From: Allgaiera indica
GTDB lineage: Bacteria > Pseudomonadota > Alphaproteobacteria > Rhodobacterales > Rhodobacteraceae
Direction: 5' to 3'
DNA length: 64,000 nucleotides
NCBI RefSeq assembly: GCF_900106675.1
Contig: NZ_FNOB01000001.1
Span: 236,531-300,530, forward strand
Position 1 is the first letter of the stretch. Each line of letters begins with the position of its first letter. Below, piece after piece: positions 52,686 through 60,810 of this stretch. The notes under the pieces were generated by a model. It was not told the origin of the DNA, did not search any database, and was given only the letters and a program-made list of their open reading frames with translations. Made by a program: the position numbers and the translations under genes.

Positions 52686-53546
52686 ATGGACCTCGGGCAG
52701 TTCGCCAGGAAATTGCAGCTTCGGCCGCGCCTGCGCCAAGCGATCGCCCATTTGCGATGGCGCCTCCGGCATGTGGTGCCGCACCGTCCGCATGGGCGTG
52801 ACAGGACCCTGATCATCACGCTGACCTCTTATGCGGCGCGATTTCCCACGCTGCACCTGACCCTGCGCTGCCTTCTGACCCAATCGGTGCGCCCGGATCG
52901 CGTCATCCTGTGGCTTGGCCCCGACGATCTGCGCCAATTGCCCGGGTCGGTACGCGCGCTGGAAGCCGAGGGGCTGGAGATCCGCGAAACCGAGGACCTG
53001 CGCTCCTACACCAAGATCATCCCTGCGCTGAAGGAATTTCCCGAGGCGGTGCTGGTCACGGCGGATGACGATGTCCATTACGAACGCCACTGGCTGCGTG
53101 CCTTGCTAACCGCCTGGTCGGGCGAGACCGATCAGATCGTCTGCCACAGGGCGCATCGTTTCACCTTGCGCGAGGACGGCACCGTCGCGCCCTATGAAAG
53201 CTGGCCGCACGACATCCGCAATGAGCCCCGGCCTGATCTGATCTTCCCCACCGGGGTCGGAGGGGTGTTGTATCCGCCCGGCGCGCTTGCCCCCGAGGTC
53301 ACCGACGCGGCGCGCTTTCTCGAACTTGCGCCGCGCGCGGACGATCTGTGGCTTTACTGGATGGGGCGCAGGGCCGGCAGCCACTATCGGCTGGTCACGC
53401 ATCGACAGAAGCTGGTGGTGTGGCCGAATTCCCAGGCACGCAGCCTGTATGCGGGTAACGCGCAGGCCGGCAACGACATCCAGATCGCGCCGCTTGTCGC
53501 CTGCTATGGCCTGCCGGTGCCCGCAACGCGCGGCCCCCAAGACTAG
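52686..53546 (+). CDS. GT-A-fold glycosyltransferase-like protein
   Basis: A 286-aa putative glycosyltransferase. The core has LIITLTSYAARFPTLHLTLRCLLTQ, RPDRVILWLGPDDLRQLP and VLVTADDDVHYERHWL, whose DDD is a candidate metal-binding DxD. IFPTGVGGVLYPPGAL and DDLWLYWMG follow. This is the pattern of a small GT2-related group common in polysaccharide loci. An ATG at 52686 was chosen; a GTG lies one codon earlier. The SD is weak. Its sugar specificity is unknown. Confidence 0.82.
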   Translation: MDLGQFARKLQLRPRLRQAIAHLRWRLRHVVPHRPHGRDRTLIITLTSYAARFPTLHLTLRCLLTQSVRPDRVILWLGPDDLRQLPGSVRALEAEGLEIRETEDLRSYTKIIPALKEFPEAVLVTADDDVHYERHWLRALLTAWSGETDQIVCHRAHRFTLREDGTVAPYESWPHDIRNEPRPDLIFPTGVGGVLYPPGALAPEVTDAARFLELAPRADDLWLYWMGRRAGSHYRLVTHRQKLVVWPNSQARSLYAGNAQAGNDIQIAPLVACYGLPVPATRGPQD

Positions 53547-53573
53547 CCGCCTTCGCGCAGGCCACGCCCGCCG

Positions 53574-53804
53574 CTAGAGGCGGAAGCAGAACATATCCGC
53601 CATCTGCACCTGTGCAAGAAGCGCCGTCGCAGGCGGCGCGGTCGCGCTGGAAGGCGCCGGATCTACCCCCGGCGGCGGCACCTGAGGCGCCGCGGGCGCG
53701 GCCTCTGCGTCGGGCCGCACTCCCAACAGGTAGAAAAGACCCCGGGAAGTGCCGTAGATCTCGGCCGGGATCGGGGACGAGCGCGGAGGGATCATGTCGC
53801 TCAT
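53574..53804 (-). CDS. Small hypothetical Pro/Ala-rich protein
   Basis: A 76-aa protein, MSDMIPPRSSPIPAEIYG at the start, then TSRGLFYLLGVRPD, an Ala/Pro-rich linker and a hydrophobic tail (ATALLAQVQMADMFCFRL). GAGGACCC lies before the ATG at 53804. It has no recognisable domain or signal peptide. It is convergent with the GT-like gene and 184 nt downstream of the Pr6Pr gene on the same strand. It may be a genuine small gene, given ordinary codon use in the first half, but the evidence is modest. Confidence 0.5.
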   Translation of the reverse strand: MSDMIPPRSSPIPAEIYGTSRGLFYLLGVRPDAEAAPAAPQVPPPGVDPAPSSATAPPATALLAQVQMADMFCFRL

Positions 53805-53988
53805 GCTGGCGGGTCCTCGCGGAAATCTCCGTGACATTGGTGACAGATGATTAACCAGTATCAAGGCGATTCTTCGAAGAGAATGAGGCACGCATCGGAT
53901 GCGCGGGTCATCGCCGCCCGAACCGCGGCACCGGCAAAGGCGGCGCCAGGCCCCGCGCCAGGGCACGGCCTGCCGCGCCGCGGCCGGA

Positions 53989-54609
53989 TCAGACGGGGCG
54001 GTCGGGGCCAAGACGCCGGGCCAGCGCCACCAGTGCCAGACCGCCCAGCGCGAAGGCCACGATCAGCCCCGCAACGTTGAGCGCGACCATCGCGGGCCCC
54101 AGCCGTGCGACATCGAGAAACGGATAGGGGTAGAACCCGCTGAACGCGCCGCGGGTCAACGCATAGGCACAATAGACAAGCGGCCAGATCAGCCACAGGG
54201 TCGCGTGCCGGGGCCGCAGTCCGCGCTTGTCGGCCAGCCACAGCCACCACAGCAGAACCAGCACCGGAACTGCCGTATGCAACCCCTGGTCGGCCCACCA
54301 GGCCAGGCCCTTCGGCTGCCAAAGCGCCGCCAGCACCGCATGATAGACCGCACCCACCACAAGGATCCAAAGCGTCAGGCCGCCGCTCCAGCCGGCCCCG
54401 ATGCGCCGGTCGTCCACGGCCGCCAGCGCGAAGGTGATCAAGACCAGCAGATTGGTCAGTATCGTGAAATAGCCCGCCATCCGCCACAGGACGGCGCCGG
54501 ATCCGGGCGATCCCATCAGATCGCTCGAAACCAGGAATTGCGCCACCAGGGCGGCCAGCGCGAGAACGGCAATCACTGCAGGAAGGAACCTGTGCATGGC
54601 GTATGACAT
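53989..54609 (-). CDS. Pr6Pr-family integral membrane protein
   Basis: A 206-aa protein with six predicted membrane helices, matching the Pr6Pr (FAR-17a/AIG1-like) family. Marker segments include GYFTILTNLLVLITFALAA, LHTAVPVLVLLWWLWLAD and PLVYCAYALTRGAFSGFYPYPFLDV. The family's role is unknown in bacteria; eukaryotic relatives hydrolyse fatty-acid esters of hydroxy fatty acids. The ATG at 54609 is followed by another at 54597. It is not obviously part of polysaccharide synthesis. Confidence 0.85.
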   Translation of the reverse strand: MSYAMHRFLPAVIAVLALAALVAQFLVSSDLMGSPGSGAVLWRMAGYFTILTNLLVLITFALAAVDDRRIGAGWSGGLTLWILVVGAVYHAVLAALWQPKGLAWWADQGLHTAVPVLVLLWWLWLADKRGLRPRHATLWLIWPLVYCAYALTRGAFSGFYPYPFLDVARLGPAMVALNVAGLIVAFALGGLALVALARRLGPDRPV

Positions 54610-54739
54610 CCTTTCTTCTGGTCAGCCGCAACATACGGCCGCGATCTTCCTGGCGGACGCGCCTTGCGGGCATCTGGGCGGCTTGTGCGTGATCACGGCC
54701 CGTGGCGCTGTCCCGGTGGCTGGCGGCAGCACACAGGGA

Positions 54740-55525
54740 TCACCGCTTGCCACGCTGGCGAAGCGCCCGGATCGCAAGTCCCGGAAGGATCAACCCGCAA
54801 TCGCGGTAACGTGCCGCAAGCCGCTTCCAGTCGGTCAGCATCCGCCACAGCCATTCCATCGCGATCCGGCGCACCCAGCGCGGCGCGCGCCGCTGCGTGC
54901 CGGCGATGAAATCGAGCCCAGCCCCGATCGAGACGAAGCCCAGCCGCGCGTGACGTGCATGGCCACGCGCTGCCAGTATCTCTTGCTTGGGCGCCCCAAG
55001 CGCCAGAAGGCAAAGCTGGGCACCCGCGGCGGCGATCTCGTCGATCATGCGGTCGGCCTCGGGGCCGGTGGGGTCGAAGCCGAAGGGGGGCGCGATCCGC
55101 GCGACGACCTCCAGCCCGGGGTGCCGGGCACGCAGGCTTTCCGCCGCCCGGGCCAGCACGGTGTCGGTCGCGCCAAGGAAGGCCACCTTGACGCCGTCCC
55201 GCGCCGCCATCGCCATCAGCGGGTCGATCAGGTCCGAGCCGGTCACCAGTTCGACCGGCCTTCCGGCCAGCCGCTGAAGCCAGACGATCGGGTTGCCATC
55301 GGCGACCACATGGGTCTGGGCGGCATAAGTGGCGCGAAAGGCGGGATCGCGGCGCAGCTTCACCAGATGGTCAAGGTTCACGGTGGCCACTGCAAACCCG
55401 CGGCCCGAGGCGCATCGCGCGCGAAGGTCGGACAGAAGCGCGACCCGCGTCGGCGTCGTGACCTCGGTCGCCCCAAGGACCCCCCGGTTCGCGCCTGGAA
55501 TGTTGTCGCCTACCCCGCCGTTCAA
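54740..55525 (-). CDS. WecG/TagA/CpsF-family glycosyltransferase
   Basis: A GT26 enzyme of about 261 aa, typically adding the second sugar (for example ManNAc or ManNAcA) to an undecaprenyl-PP-linked primer. Conserved blocks are VATVNLDHLVKLRRDPAFRA, VVADGNPIVWLQRLAG, VELVTGSDLIDPLM, VKVAFLGATDTVLARAAE and LLALGAPKQEI (the A-x-G-APKQE motif). The N-terminus is uncertain: no ATG or GTG precedes the domain within 70 codons, and a TTG at 55525 is the best candidate. It implies that this locus builds a lipid-linked repeat unit. Confidence 0.85.
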   Translation of the reverse strand: MNGGVGDNIPGANRGVLGATEVTTPTRVALLSDLRARCASGRGFAVATVNLDHLVKLRRDPAFRATYAAQTHVVADGNPIVWLQRLAGRPVELVTGSDLIDPLMAMAARDGVKVAFLGATDTVLARAAESLRARHPGLEVVARIAPPFGFDPTGPEADRMIDEIAAAGAQLCLLALGAPKQEILAARGHARHARLGFVSIGAGLDFIAGTQRRAPRWVRRIAMEWLWRMLTDWKRLAARYRDCGLILPGLAIRALRQRGKR

Positions 55526-55736
55526 CCTGACCTGTCCCGATGCCGCGCATGACCATTTCGGTGATGGCCCATGGGCGGGATTTTGTCCATCTTGCCCGCG
55601 ACGGCCCCGGGGCGCAGCCCTGACTGCGTCGCATGGGCACAACACTTGCGGCTTCTTTGTCCTTCGCTTCAAGCGGCCGTTGCGGTCGGCCCGACTTTTC
55701 GGACAGCGTGAAAGAGCATTCTTTTCGGATATCCTT

Positions 55737-56633
55737 ATGGCTTTGCATTTCTCGATAGTCATTCCGACCTACCGCCGTCCCGGCGATCTGTCCGCCCTGC
55801 TGGCGCTGCTGGCGCCGCAGGTCGCCGCCTTCGGGGCCGATTGCGAGGTGATCGTCGTCGACAATTGCCCCGACGCCTCGTCGCGCGCGACGGTCGCGGC
55901 CGCGCCGATGCCCGCCACCTACCGGCACGAGCCGCGCGCCGGCGTGGCCCATGCACGCAACACGGGCGTCGCCTCTGCCCGCGGGCGGCATGTGATCTTC
56001 ATCGATGACGACCAGCGCCCCGTGCCGGACTGGCTGACCAGCCTGGCCCAACTGGCCGACGCCGGCCATGCCGCCGTCTTCGGCCCGGTACGTCCGACCT
56101 TCGAAACCCCGCCCCCGGTTCATCTGCGCACCGCCCTGGAGCCGCTGTTCACCCGCGAGATGGGGGTGGCCACCGGCACCGACATCTCGGACCGGCGCGC
56201 CTATCTGGGGACCGGAAATTCGATGTTCGAACGGGCGCGCTGCTTTACCCGCAGGACACCGTTCGATCCGCGCTTCAATCGCGGTGGCGAAGACGTCTGG
56301 TTCCTGCGCGGCCTGGTGCAGGACACGGGCGTGCGGTTGACCTGGTGCGAAGAGGCCGCGGTGGACGAAACAGTTCCCGCAGCACGCATGACCGCGGCCT
56401 ATGTGCGGGCGCGCCGCTTCCGCAACGGCCAGCTGCGCTGCATCGTCGAGGCGGGCGGCGGCAACCGCGCGGCGGTGCTGTTCTGGATGGCGGCGGGCGG
56501 GGCGCAGGCGCTGGGCTATGGCCTTGGCGCGGCGGCCGTATTACCGTTCGACCGTCGGGCCTTCGACGGGCTGCGCGCCCGCGCGGCCGGCGGGCTTGGG
56601 AAACTGATGTGGTGGTGGCCGGCCGGTGGCTAG
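55737..56633 (+). CDS. GT2-family glycosyltransferase
   Basis: A 298-aa GT-A glycosyltransferase starting MALHFSIVIPTYRRPGDL. It carries CEVIVVDNCPDASSRATVAA, the GVAHARNTGVASARGRHVIFID segment with the metal-binding FIDDDQRPVPDWL, and a GEDVWFLRGL acceptor motif. The last third is hydrophobic (AVLFWMAAGGAQALGYGLGAAAV) and may anchor it. It is followed within 20 nt by a GT4 gene and then a sulfotransferase-like gene, forming a plus-strand operon. Confidence 0.9.
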   Translation: MALHFSIVIPTYRRPGDLSALLALLAPQVAAFGADCEVIVVDNCPDASSRATVAAAPMPATYRHEPRAGVAHARNTGVASARGRHVIFIDDDQRPVPDWLTSLAQLADAGHAAVFGPVRPTFETPPPVHLRTALEPLFTREMGVATGTDISDRRAYLGTGNSMFERARCFTRRTPFDPRFNRGGEDVWFLRGLVQDTGVRLTWCEEAAVDETVPAARMTAAYVRARRFRNGQLRCIVEAGGGNRAAVLFWMAAGGAQALGYGLGAAAVLPFDRRAFDGLRARAAGGLGKLMWWWPAGG

Positions 56634-56652
56634 CAATCGGGGGAATACAGAC

Positions 56653-57903
56653 GTGAGCCAGTTCTCCGCGACCGGGCCGATCGCCTATATGACCGGCAGT
56701 TATCCGATGATCTCGCATACCTTCATCCTGCGCGAGATCCAGGCGCTGCGCCGGCTGGGCCTGACGGTGCATCCCTGTGCCGCGCGCCGCCCCGATGCGG
56801 CCGATTTCACCGGCCCGGACGAGATCGCGGCCCTGGACGAGACCTTCTATGTGCTGGCCGCGGCGAAGAACCCCCTGCGTCTGGCCACGGCCCATGGCAC
56901 AGCGCTGGCGCGCGCGCCGGGGCGCTGGTTCCGGGCGCTGAAGCTGGCGCTGCGCACGCGCCCACCCGGGGCCCGGGCGCTGGCCTGGCAGATCTTCTAT
57001 TTCCTCGAGGCGGCGGTGCTGGTGCAGCATCTGCGCGCCCGTGGCGTGCATCACATCCACAACCATTTCGGCAATTCCAGCTGCTCCCTGACGATGATCG
57101 CCAGCGAGATGTCGGGCATTCCCTACAGCTTCACCCTGCATGGCCCCGCGATCTTCTTCGAGGCCCATTGGTGGCGCCTGGACGAAAAGATCGCGCGGGC
57201 GCGTTTCGTCGCCTGCATCAGCCATTTCGCCCGCAGCCAGGCGATGCTGTTCTCGGATCAGAGGCATTGGGACAGGCTGAAGATCATCCATTGCGGGGTG
57301 ATCCCGGCCAATTACCGCAAGGAAAAGGCCGACGCACCCGGGCCGCGGGTGCTGTTCGTCGGGCGGCTGGCGGCGGTGAAGGGCGCGCCGCTTCTGCTGC
57401 GGGCCTTCGCCGCGCTGGCCGAGCGCCACCCGGCGGCGCGGCTGGCGATCGTCGGCGACGGGCCCGACCGTGCCGCGCTGGAGGCCGAGGCGCGCGCGCT
57501 GGGCCTGTCCGGGCGGGTCGATTTCCTTGGCTACCAGCCGCAGGGCGCGGTCGCACAGGAATTGGCGCGTTCCGACATGCTGGTGCTGCCCAGCTTTGCC
57601 GAAGGCGTGCCCGTCGTGCTGATGGAGGCCATGGCCGCGTCCCTTCCGGTGATCGCCAGCCGGGTCGCCGGCGTGCCGGAACTTGTCGAGGACGGGGTGT
57701 CGGGCTTCGTCACCCCGCCGGGCGATCTGGAAACGCTGACGGACCGCCTGGGCCGCCTTCTGGGCGACGCCGAACTGCGCGCCCGGATGGGTGCGGCGGG
57801 ACGCGCCAAGGTGGTGGCCGAGTTCGACGTCGAGACCGAAGCGGCCAAGCTGGCCCGCGCCTTCGCCGGGGACGGGGACGGGGACGGGGACGGGAAAGGA
57901 TAG
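56653..57903 (+). CDS. GT4-family glycosyltransferase
   Basis: A 416-aa GT-B glycosyltransferase. HIHNHFGNSSCSLTMIAS and YSFTLHGPAIFF are in the acceptor domain. VLFVGRLAAVKGAPLLLRAFA, LAIVGDGPDRAALEAEARALG, DFLGYQPQGAVAQELARSDM and PSFAEGVPVVLMEAMAASLPVIAS form the donor domain. The start is a GTG at 56653 with GGGGGA upstream. The C-terminus ends in a (Gly-Asp)n tail encoded by four GGGGAC hexamers (57868-57894), which may vary in length by slippage. It is 3 nt from the next gene. Confidence 0.9.
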   Translation: MSQFSATGPIAYMTGSYPMISHTFILREIQALRRLGLTVHPCAARRPDAADFTGPDEIAALDETFYVLAAAKNPLRLATAHGTALARAPGRWFRALKLALRTRPPGARALAWQIFYFLEAAVLVQHLRARGVHHIHNHFGNSSCSLTMIASEMSGIPYSFTLHGPAIFFEAHWWRLDEKIARARFVACISHFARSQAMLFSDQRHWDRLKIIHCGVIPANYRKEKADAPGPRVLFVGRLAAVKGAPLLLRAFAALAERHPAARLAIVGDGPDRAALEAEARALGLSGRVDFLGYQPQGAVAQELARSDMLVLPSFAEGVPVVLMEAMAASLPVIASRVAGVPELVEDGVSGFVTPPGDLETLTDRLGRLLGDAELRARMGAAGRAKVVAEFDVETEAAKLARAFAGDGDGDGDGKG

Positions 57904-57906
57904 TCG

Positions 57907-58722
57907 ATGCGCAATCATATCGTTCTGACCCTTGGCCGCAGCGGCAGCAACACGCTGTGCGACATGCTCAACCAAAGCCCCGAGGTGCTGAATTACGGCG
58001 AGGTGCTGGGCCACTGGACGAAAATGCGCAAGCTCAAGAACAGGGCGCCCTTCCTGTGGCGTTCGGACGAGGCGTTCGTGCAATGGATCCTGACCTCACG
58101 CCTGCTGCGCAACCTCGCCAATGCCGAGCGCAACCTGCGCAAGCGCCGCGAGGGCAAGCAGGACGAGATCAAGCGGCTTGCCCAGGTCCGGACGATCGGG
58201 GTGAAGGAATTCTCGCTCAACTTCCAGCGCTACGGCATATCGGAACGCGTCCTGCACCGACCGGGAATGAAGGTGATCGCGCTGGTGCGGCGCAATGTGG
58301 TGGACCGGATGGTTTCGAACGCGCGGCTCGGGGCGACCGGGGTGGTCAAGGTCGGCGGCGACGACGACGATCGCGGCAGCGGCGGCCTGACCATCGATCC
58401 GGCCAGGATCGCGGACCTTCTGCGCGCGATCGAGACCGAGAACGCCAGCCTCGAACAGATCATCGCGCGTCTGCCCGAGGACGCGAAATATGTCATCCAG
58501 TATGATGACCTCTACCGCGACGAGGATACCCGCGCGGCGATCATGCACGACGCCTTCGCCTTCCTGGGGGTCGCGCCGATCAGGCCCCGCACCCGGATGC
58601 GCAAGATCATCACCCAACCGATCACCGAGGTCATCGAGAATTTCGACGCCTGCCTCGATGCCGTGCGCGGTACGCATCATGAGGCCTTGCTGCGCGCGGC
58701 GGCGGAACGCGCCACGGGCTGA
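57907..58722 (+). CDS. Sulfotransferase-family protein
   Basis: A 271-aa protein resembling Stf0/LPS-type sulfotransferases. The N-terminal VLTLGRSGSNTLCDMLNQSP is the phosphosulfate loop (GRSGSNT), and VIALVRRNVVDRMVSNARLG matches the 3'-phosphate segment with Arg and Ser. YVIQYDDLYRDEDTRAA and FAFLGVAPIRPRTRM are typical of the C-terminal half. It sits 3 nt after a GT4 gene, suggesting that it sulfates the product of that operon. Distant family, so substrate and even activity remain inferred. Confidence 0.82.
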   Translation: MRNHIVLTLGRSGSNTLCDMLNQSPEVLNYGEVLGHWTKMRKLKNRAPFLWRSDEAFVQWILTSRLLRNLANAERNLRKRREGKQDEIKRLAQVRTIGVKEFSLNFQRYGISERVLHRPGMKVIALVRRNVVDRMVSNARLGATGVVKVGGDDDDRGSGGLTIDPARIADLLRAIETENASLEQIIARLPEDAKYVIQYDDLYRDEDTRAAIMHDAFAFLGVAPIRPRTRMRKIITQPITEVIENFDACLDAVRGTHHEALLRAAAERATG

Positions 58723-58731
58723 ATCGCGCGG

Positions 58732-59667
58732 CTAGTCGGCGTCGACCGCGGCTTCGGGCCGAAGCTGCGGGAGTCGCGCAGAGATTTCCGCCTCCAGCGC
58801 GTCGAGAAACTCGAAGCGGCGGCGGTACATCGGGCGCTTCTTGGGTTTCACCGTTTCCAGATCGCGACGTTCGGGCGAGACCGGCAATTCGAAGAAACAC
58901 TTGCCCAGGCGGGTGCCGCCGCGGTCTTCCCAGACCGCATCGTAATCCTGGTGGGTGTCGGATTTCTTGCCCTTGAAATAGGGGTGATGGTGGTGGCGGC
59001 AGGCATCCGCCACGGCCTCGATCCGGGTGACGCCCATCTCGCGGCAAAGCATGCGGAACACCTCGATCAGCAGATCGCGCGGGCGCAGGCCGTGCATCTC
59101 CTTGGTCAGGTCGCGGTAGATGTCCAGAACGCCCTCGCGGTTGCGGCCCTGGAGGCCGCCGATCACCGCGATCAGTTCGTCCCCTTCGCGGATCAGCGAA
59201 AAGGCAAGGCAGAAGGCGCGGAAATTGCCCAAGAACAGATTGAGGACCAGTCCCCCCTCGCGCAGGAACCAGTGCGGCTGGTCGAGGACTAGCGCGGCGC
59301 CAAGCTCTGGCGGTCCGACGCGCGCGAGGGTCAGTCGTTCGTGGACCGAGAAGGCGTAGGGCGGGCCGAGGCGGTCGATTTCCTGGTAATGGGCGGCGAT
59401 CCGGCGCAGGCGTTCGCGCGCGTCCCAGCCGGCGCAGAGATAGGGCCAGACCAGCGCCCCCAGCATCTCGGGGCGTTCCCGAACGAGACGCTGCATCTCG
59501 CTGCCTGCGGGCGCGTTGACGATACGCCCCACCCGGCAGCGGTGACGCAGGCCGATGGCGAAGCCGCGCAGCCGCAGCTTCCACGCCGTGCGCGAGCCGC
59601 CCGGGAAGATCTCGGCCAACAGCCGCCACAGCACGCGCGGCGCCACGGAAGGGGGGCTGTGGTTCAT
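58732..59667 (-). CDS. VirK/YbjX (DUF535)-family protein
   Basis: A 311-aa cytosolic protein of the DUF535 family. Key segments are YAFSVHERLTLARVGPPELG, GNFRAFCLAFSLIREGDELIAVIGGLQGRN and EAVADACRHHHHPYFKGKKSDTHQDYDAVWEDRGG. VirK/YbjX members are linked to resistance to antimicrobial peptides or cell-envelope traits in enterobacteria, but no activity is established. The ATG overlaps the upstream GT2 stop by 4 nt, so it is co-translated with that glycosyltransferase and likely serves the envelope glycan locus. Confidence 0.85.
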   Translation of the reverse strand: MNHSPPSVAPRVLWRLLAEIFPGGSRTAWKLRLRGFAIGLRHRCRVGRIVNAPAGSEMQRLVRERPEMLGALVWPYLCAGWDARERLRRIAAHYQEIDRLGPPYAFSVHERLTLARVGPPELGAALVLDQPHWFLREGGLVLNLFLGNFRAFCLAFSLIREGDELIAVIGGLQGRNREGVLDIYRDLTKEMHGLRPRDLLIEVFRMLCREMGVTRIEAVADACRHHHHPYFKGKKSDTHQDYDAVWEDRGGTRLGKCFFELPVSPERRDLETVKPKKRPMYRRRFEFLDALEAEISARLPQLRPEAAVDAD

Positions 59668-60632
59668 CTTGCCGCGCGGCTGTCGCCGGAATGGCGGAAG
59701 GCATTGATCCAGATATCGCGCGCCTCGCGTGCATTGGGGGCGGGCACGGCCTTTCCCGCCACGCGACGCACCTGCGCAAGAGCCCGGCCCAGATGCCACA
59801 TCAGATTGGCGGCCCAAAGCCCGGCCCGACCATGGGCCTGGCGCAGAAACCGGGCGCGCGAGGCATAGTAATAGCCCGGCAGGCGCTTGCGCTCGCGTGC
59901 CAGGGTCTTGACCGGCGCGCTGCCGCCGCGGAAGTGCACGGCGCGGGCCTGGGGGATATAGGCGATGCGCCATCCGGCGCGGCGCGCGCGCAGGCAATAT
60001 TCGGTATCCTCGAAATAAAGGAAATAGCCCTCGTCCATCGGTCCTATTGCCGCGACCATCTCCTTGCGCAGCAGGATGCAGGCGAAGCTGGCCCACTCGA
60101 TCTGATCGGGCGCCGGCGGCATGGCCAGCGGCACCGCGAAACGTCCAAGCACCCGCGTGACCACGCCCGTGCTCGCCCCCCGGATCAACTCGCTTGCCGG
60201 CGAGGGGAAGCGAAAACAGCTGACCTGCCGGGTACCGTCGTCGTCTTCGAGCCGCGGAGCCAGAAGACCGGCGCGGGGATGGGCCTTTGCGGCGTCGAGC
60301 AGGGCCGCGAAGAACCCTGGACGAATCAGCGCGTCGGAATTGAGGATCAGGTAGAAATCGGCCGGCGCCGCGGCCATTCCCTGGTTGTGCCCTCCCGAAA
60401 ACCCCGAATTCGTCGGCGACCGCACCAGCGTAACCGGAACCTCGGGCCCCTGCTGGGCAATCCAAGCCTCGATCTGTTCGGCCGATCCGTCATTCGAGAG
60501 GTTGTCGACAACCACCACGCGGGCGGGGATATCGCCAAGATCGGCAAGCACCGAGCCCACGCAGGCCAGCGTCATGTCACCGGTCCGGTAATTGATGATC
60601 GAGACCGTCAGGGTCAGGTCCGAAGAACGCAT
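59664..60632 (-). CDS. GT2-family glycosyltransferase (rhamnosyltransferase-like)
   Basis: A 322-aa GT-A enzyme starting MRSSDLTLTVSIINYRTGDM. It has VVVVDNLSNDGSAEQIEAW, NSGFSGGHNQGMAAAPADFY, the DxD-like LILNSDALIRPGF and FEDTEYCLRARRAGW, a pattern close to the WbbL-like rhamnosyltransferase group. WASFACILLRKEMVAAIGPMDEG is also typical. It precedes and overlaps the DUF535 gene and is divergent from the Wzy-like gene. Donor sugar not determined. Confidence 0.9.
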   Translation of the reverse strand: MRSSDLTLTVSIINYRTGDMTLACVGSVLADLGDIPARVVVVDNLSNDGSAEQIEAWIAQQGPEVPVTLVRSPTNSGFSGGHNQGMAAAPADFYLILNSDALIRPGFFAALLDAAKAHPRAGLLAPRLEDDDGTRQVSCFRFPSPASELIRGASTGVVTRVLGRFAVPLAMPPAPDQIEWASFACILLRKEMVAAIGPMDEGYFLYFEDTEYCLRARRAGWRIAYIPQARAVHFRGGSAPVKTLARERKRLPGYYYASRARFLRQAHGRAGLWAANLMWHLGRALAQVRRVAGKAVPAPNAREARDIWINAFRHSGDSRAAR

Positions 60633-60810
60633 TTTACAAATCGGCCGTCCCGCCGCGGCAAGAAGGAATGAATAGGGTTTCTATAGGGCAGATGCGTCGT
60701 TTTTGTAAGCCCCTTGAAAGCTTGGGCGAAACTGCGCGGTGGGCAAGCGCGGCCGCGCCTGCTAGAAAAACGGCAGCGAAGCTGTACGCAAACAGGCAGG
60801 CGCGTTTTTC

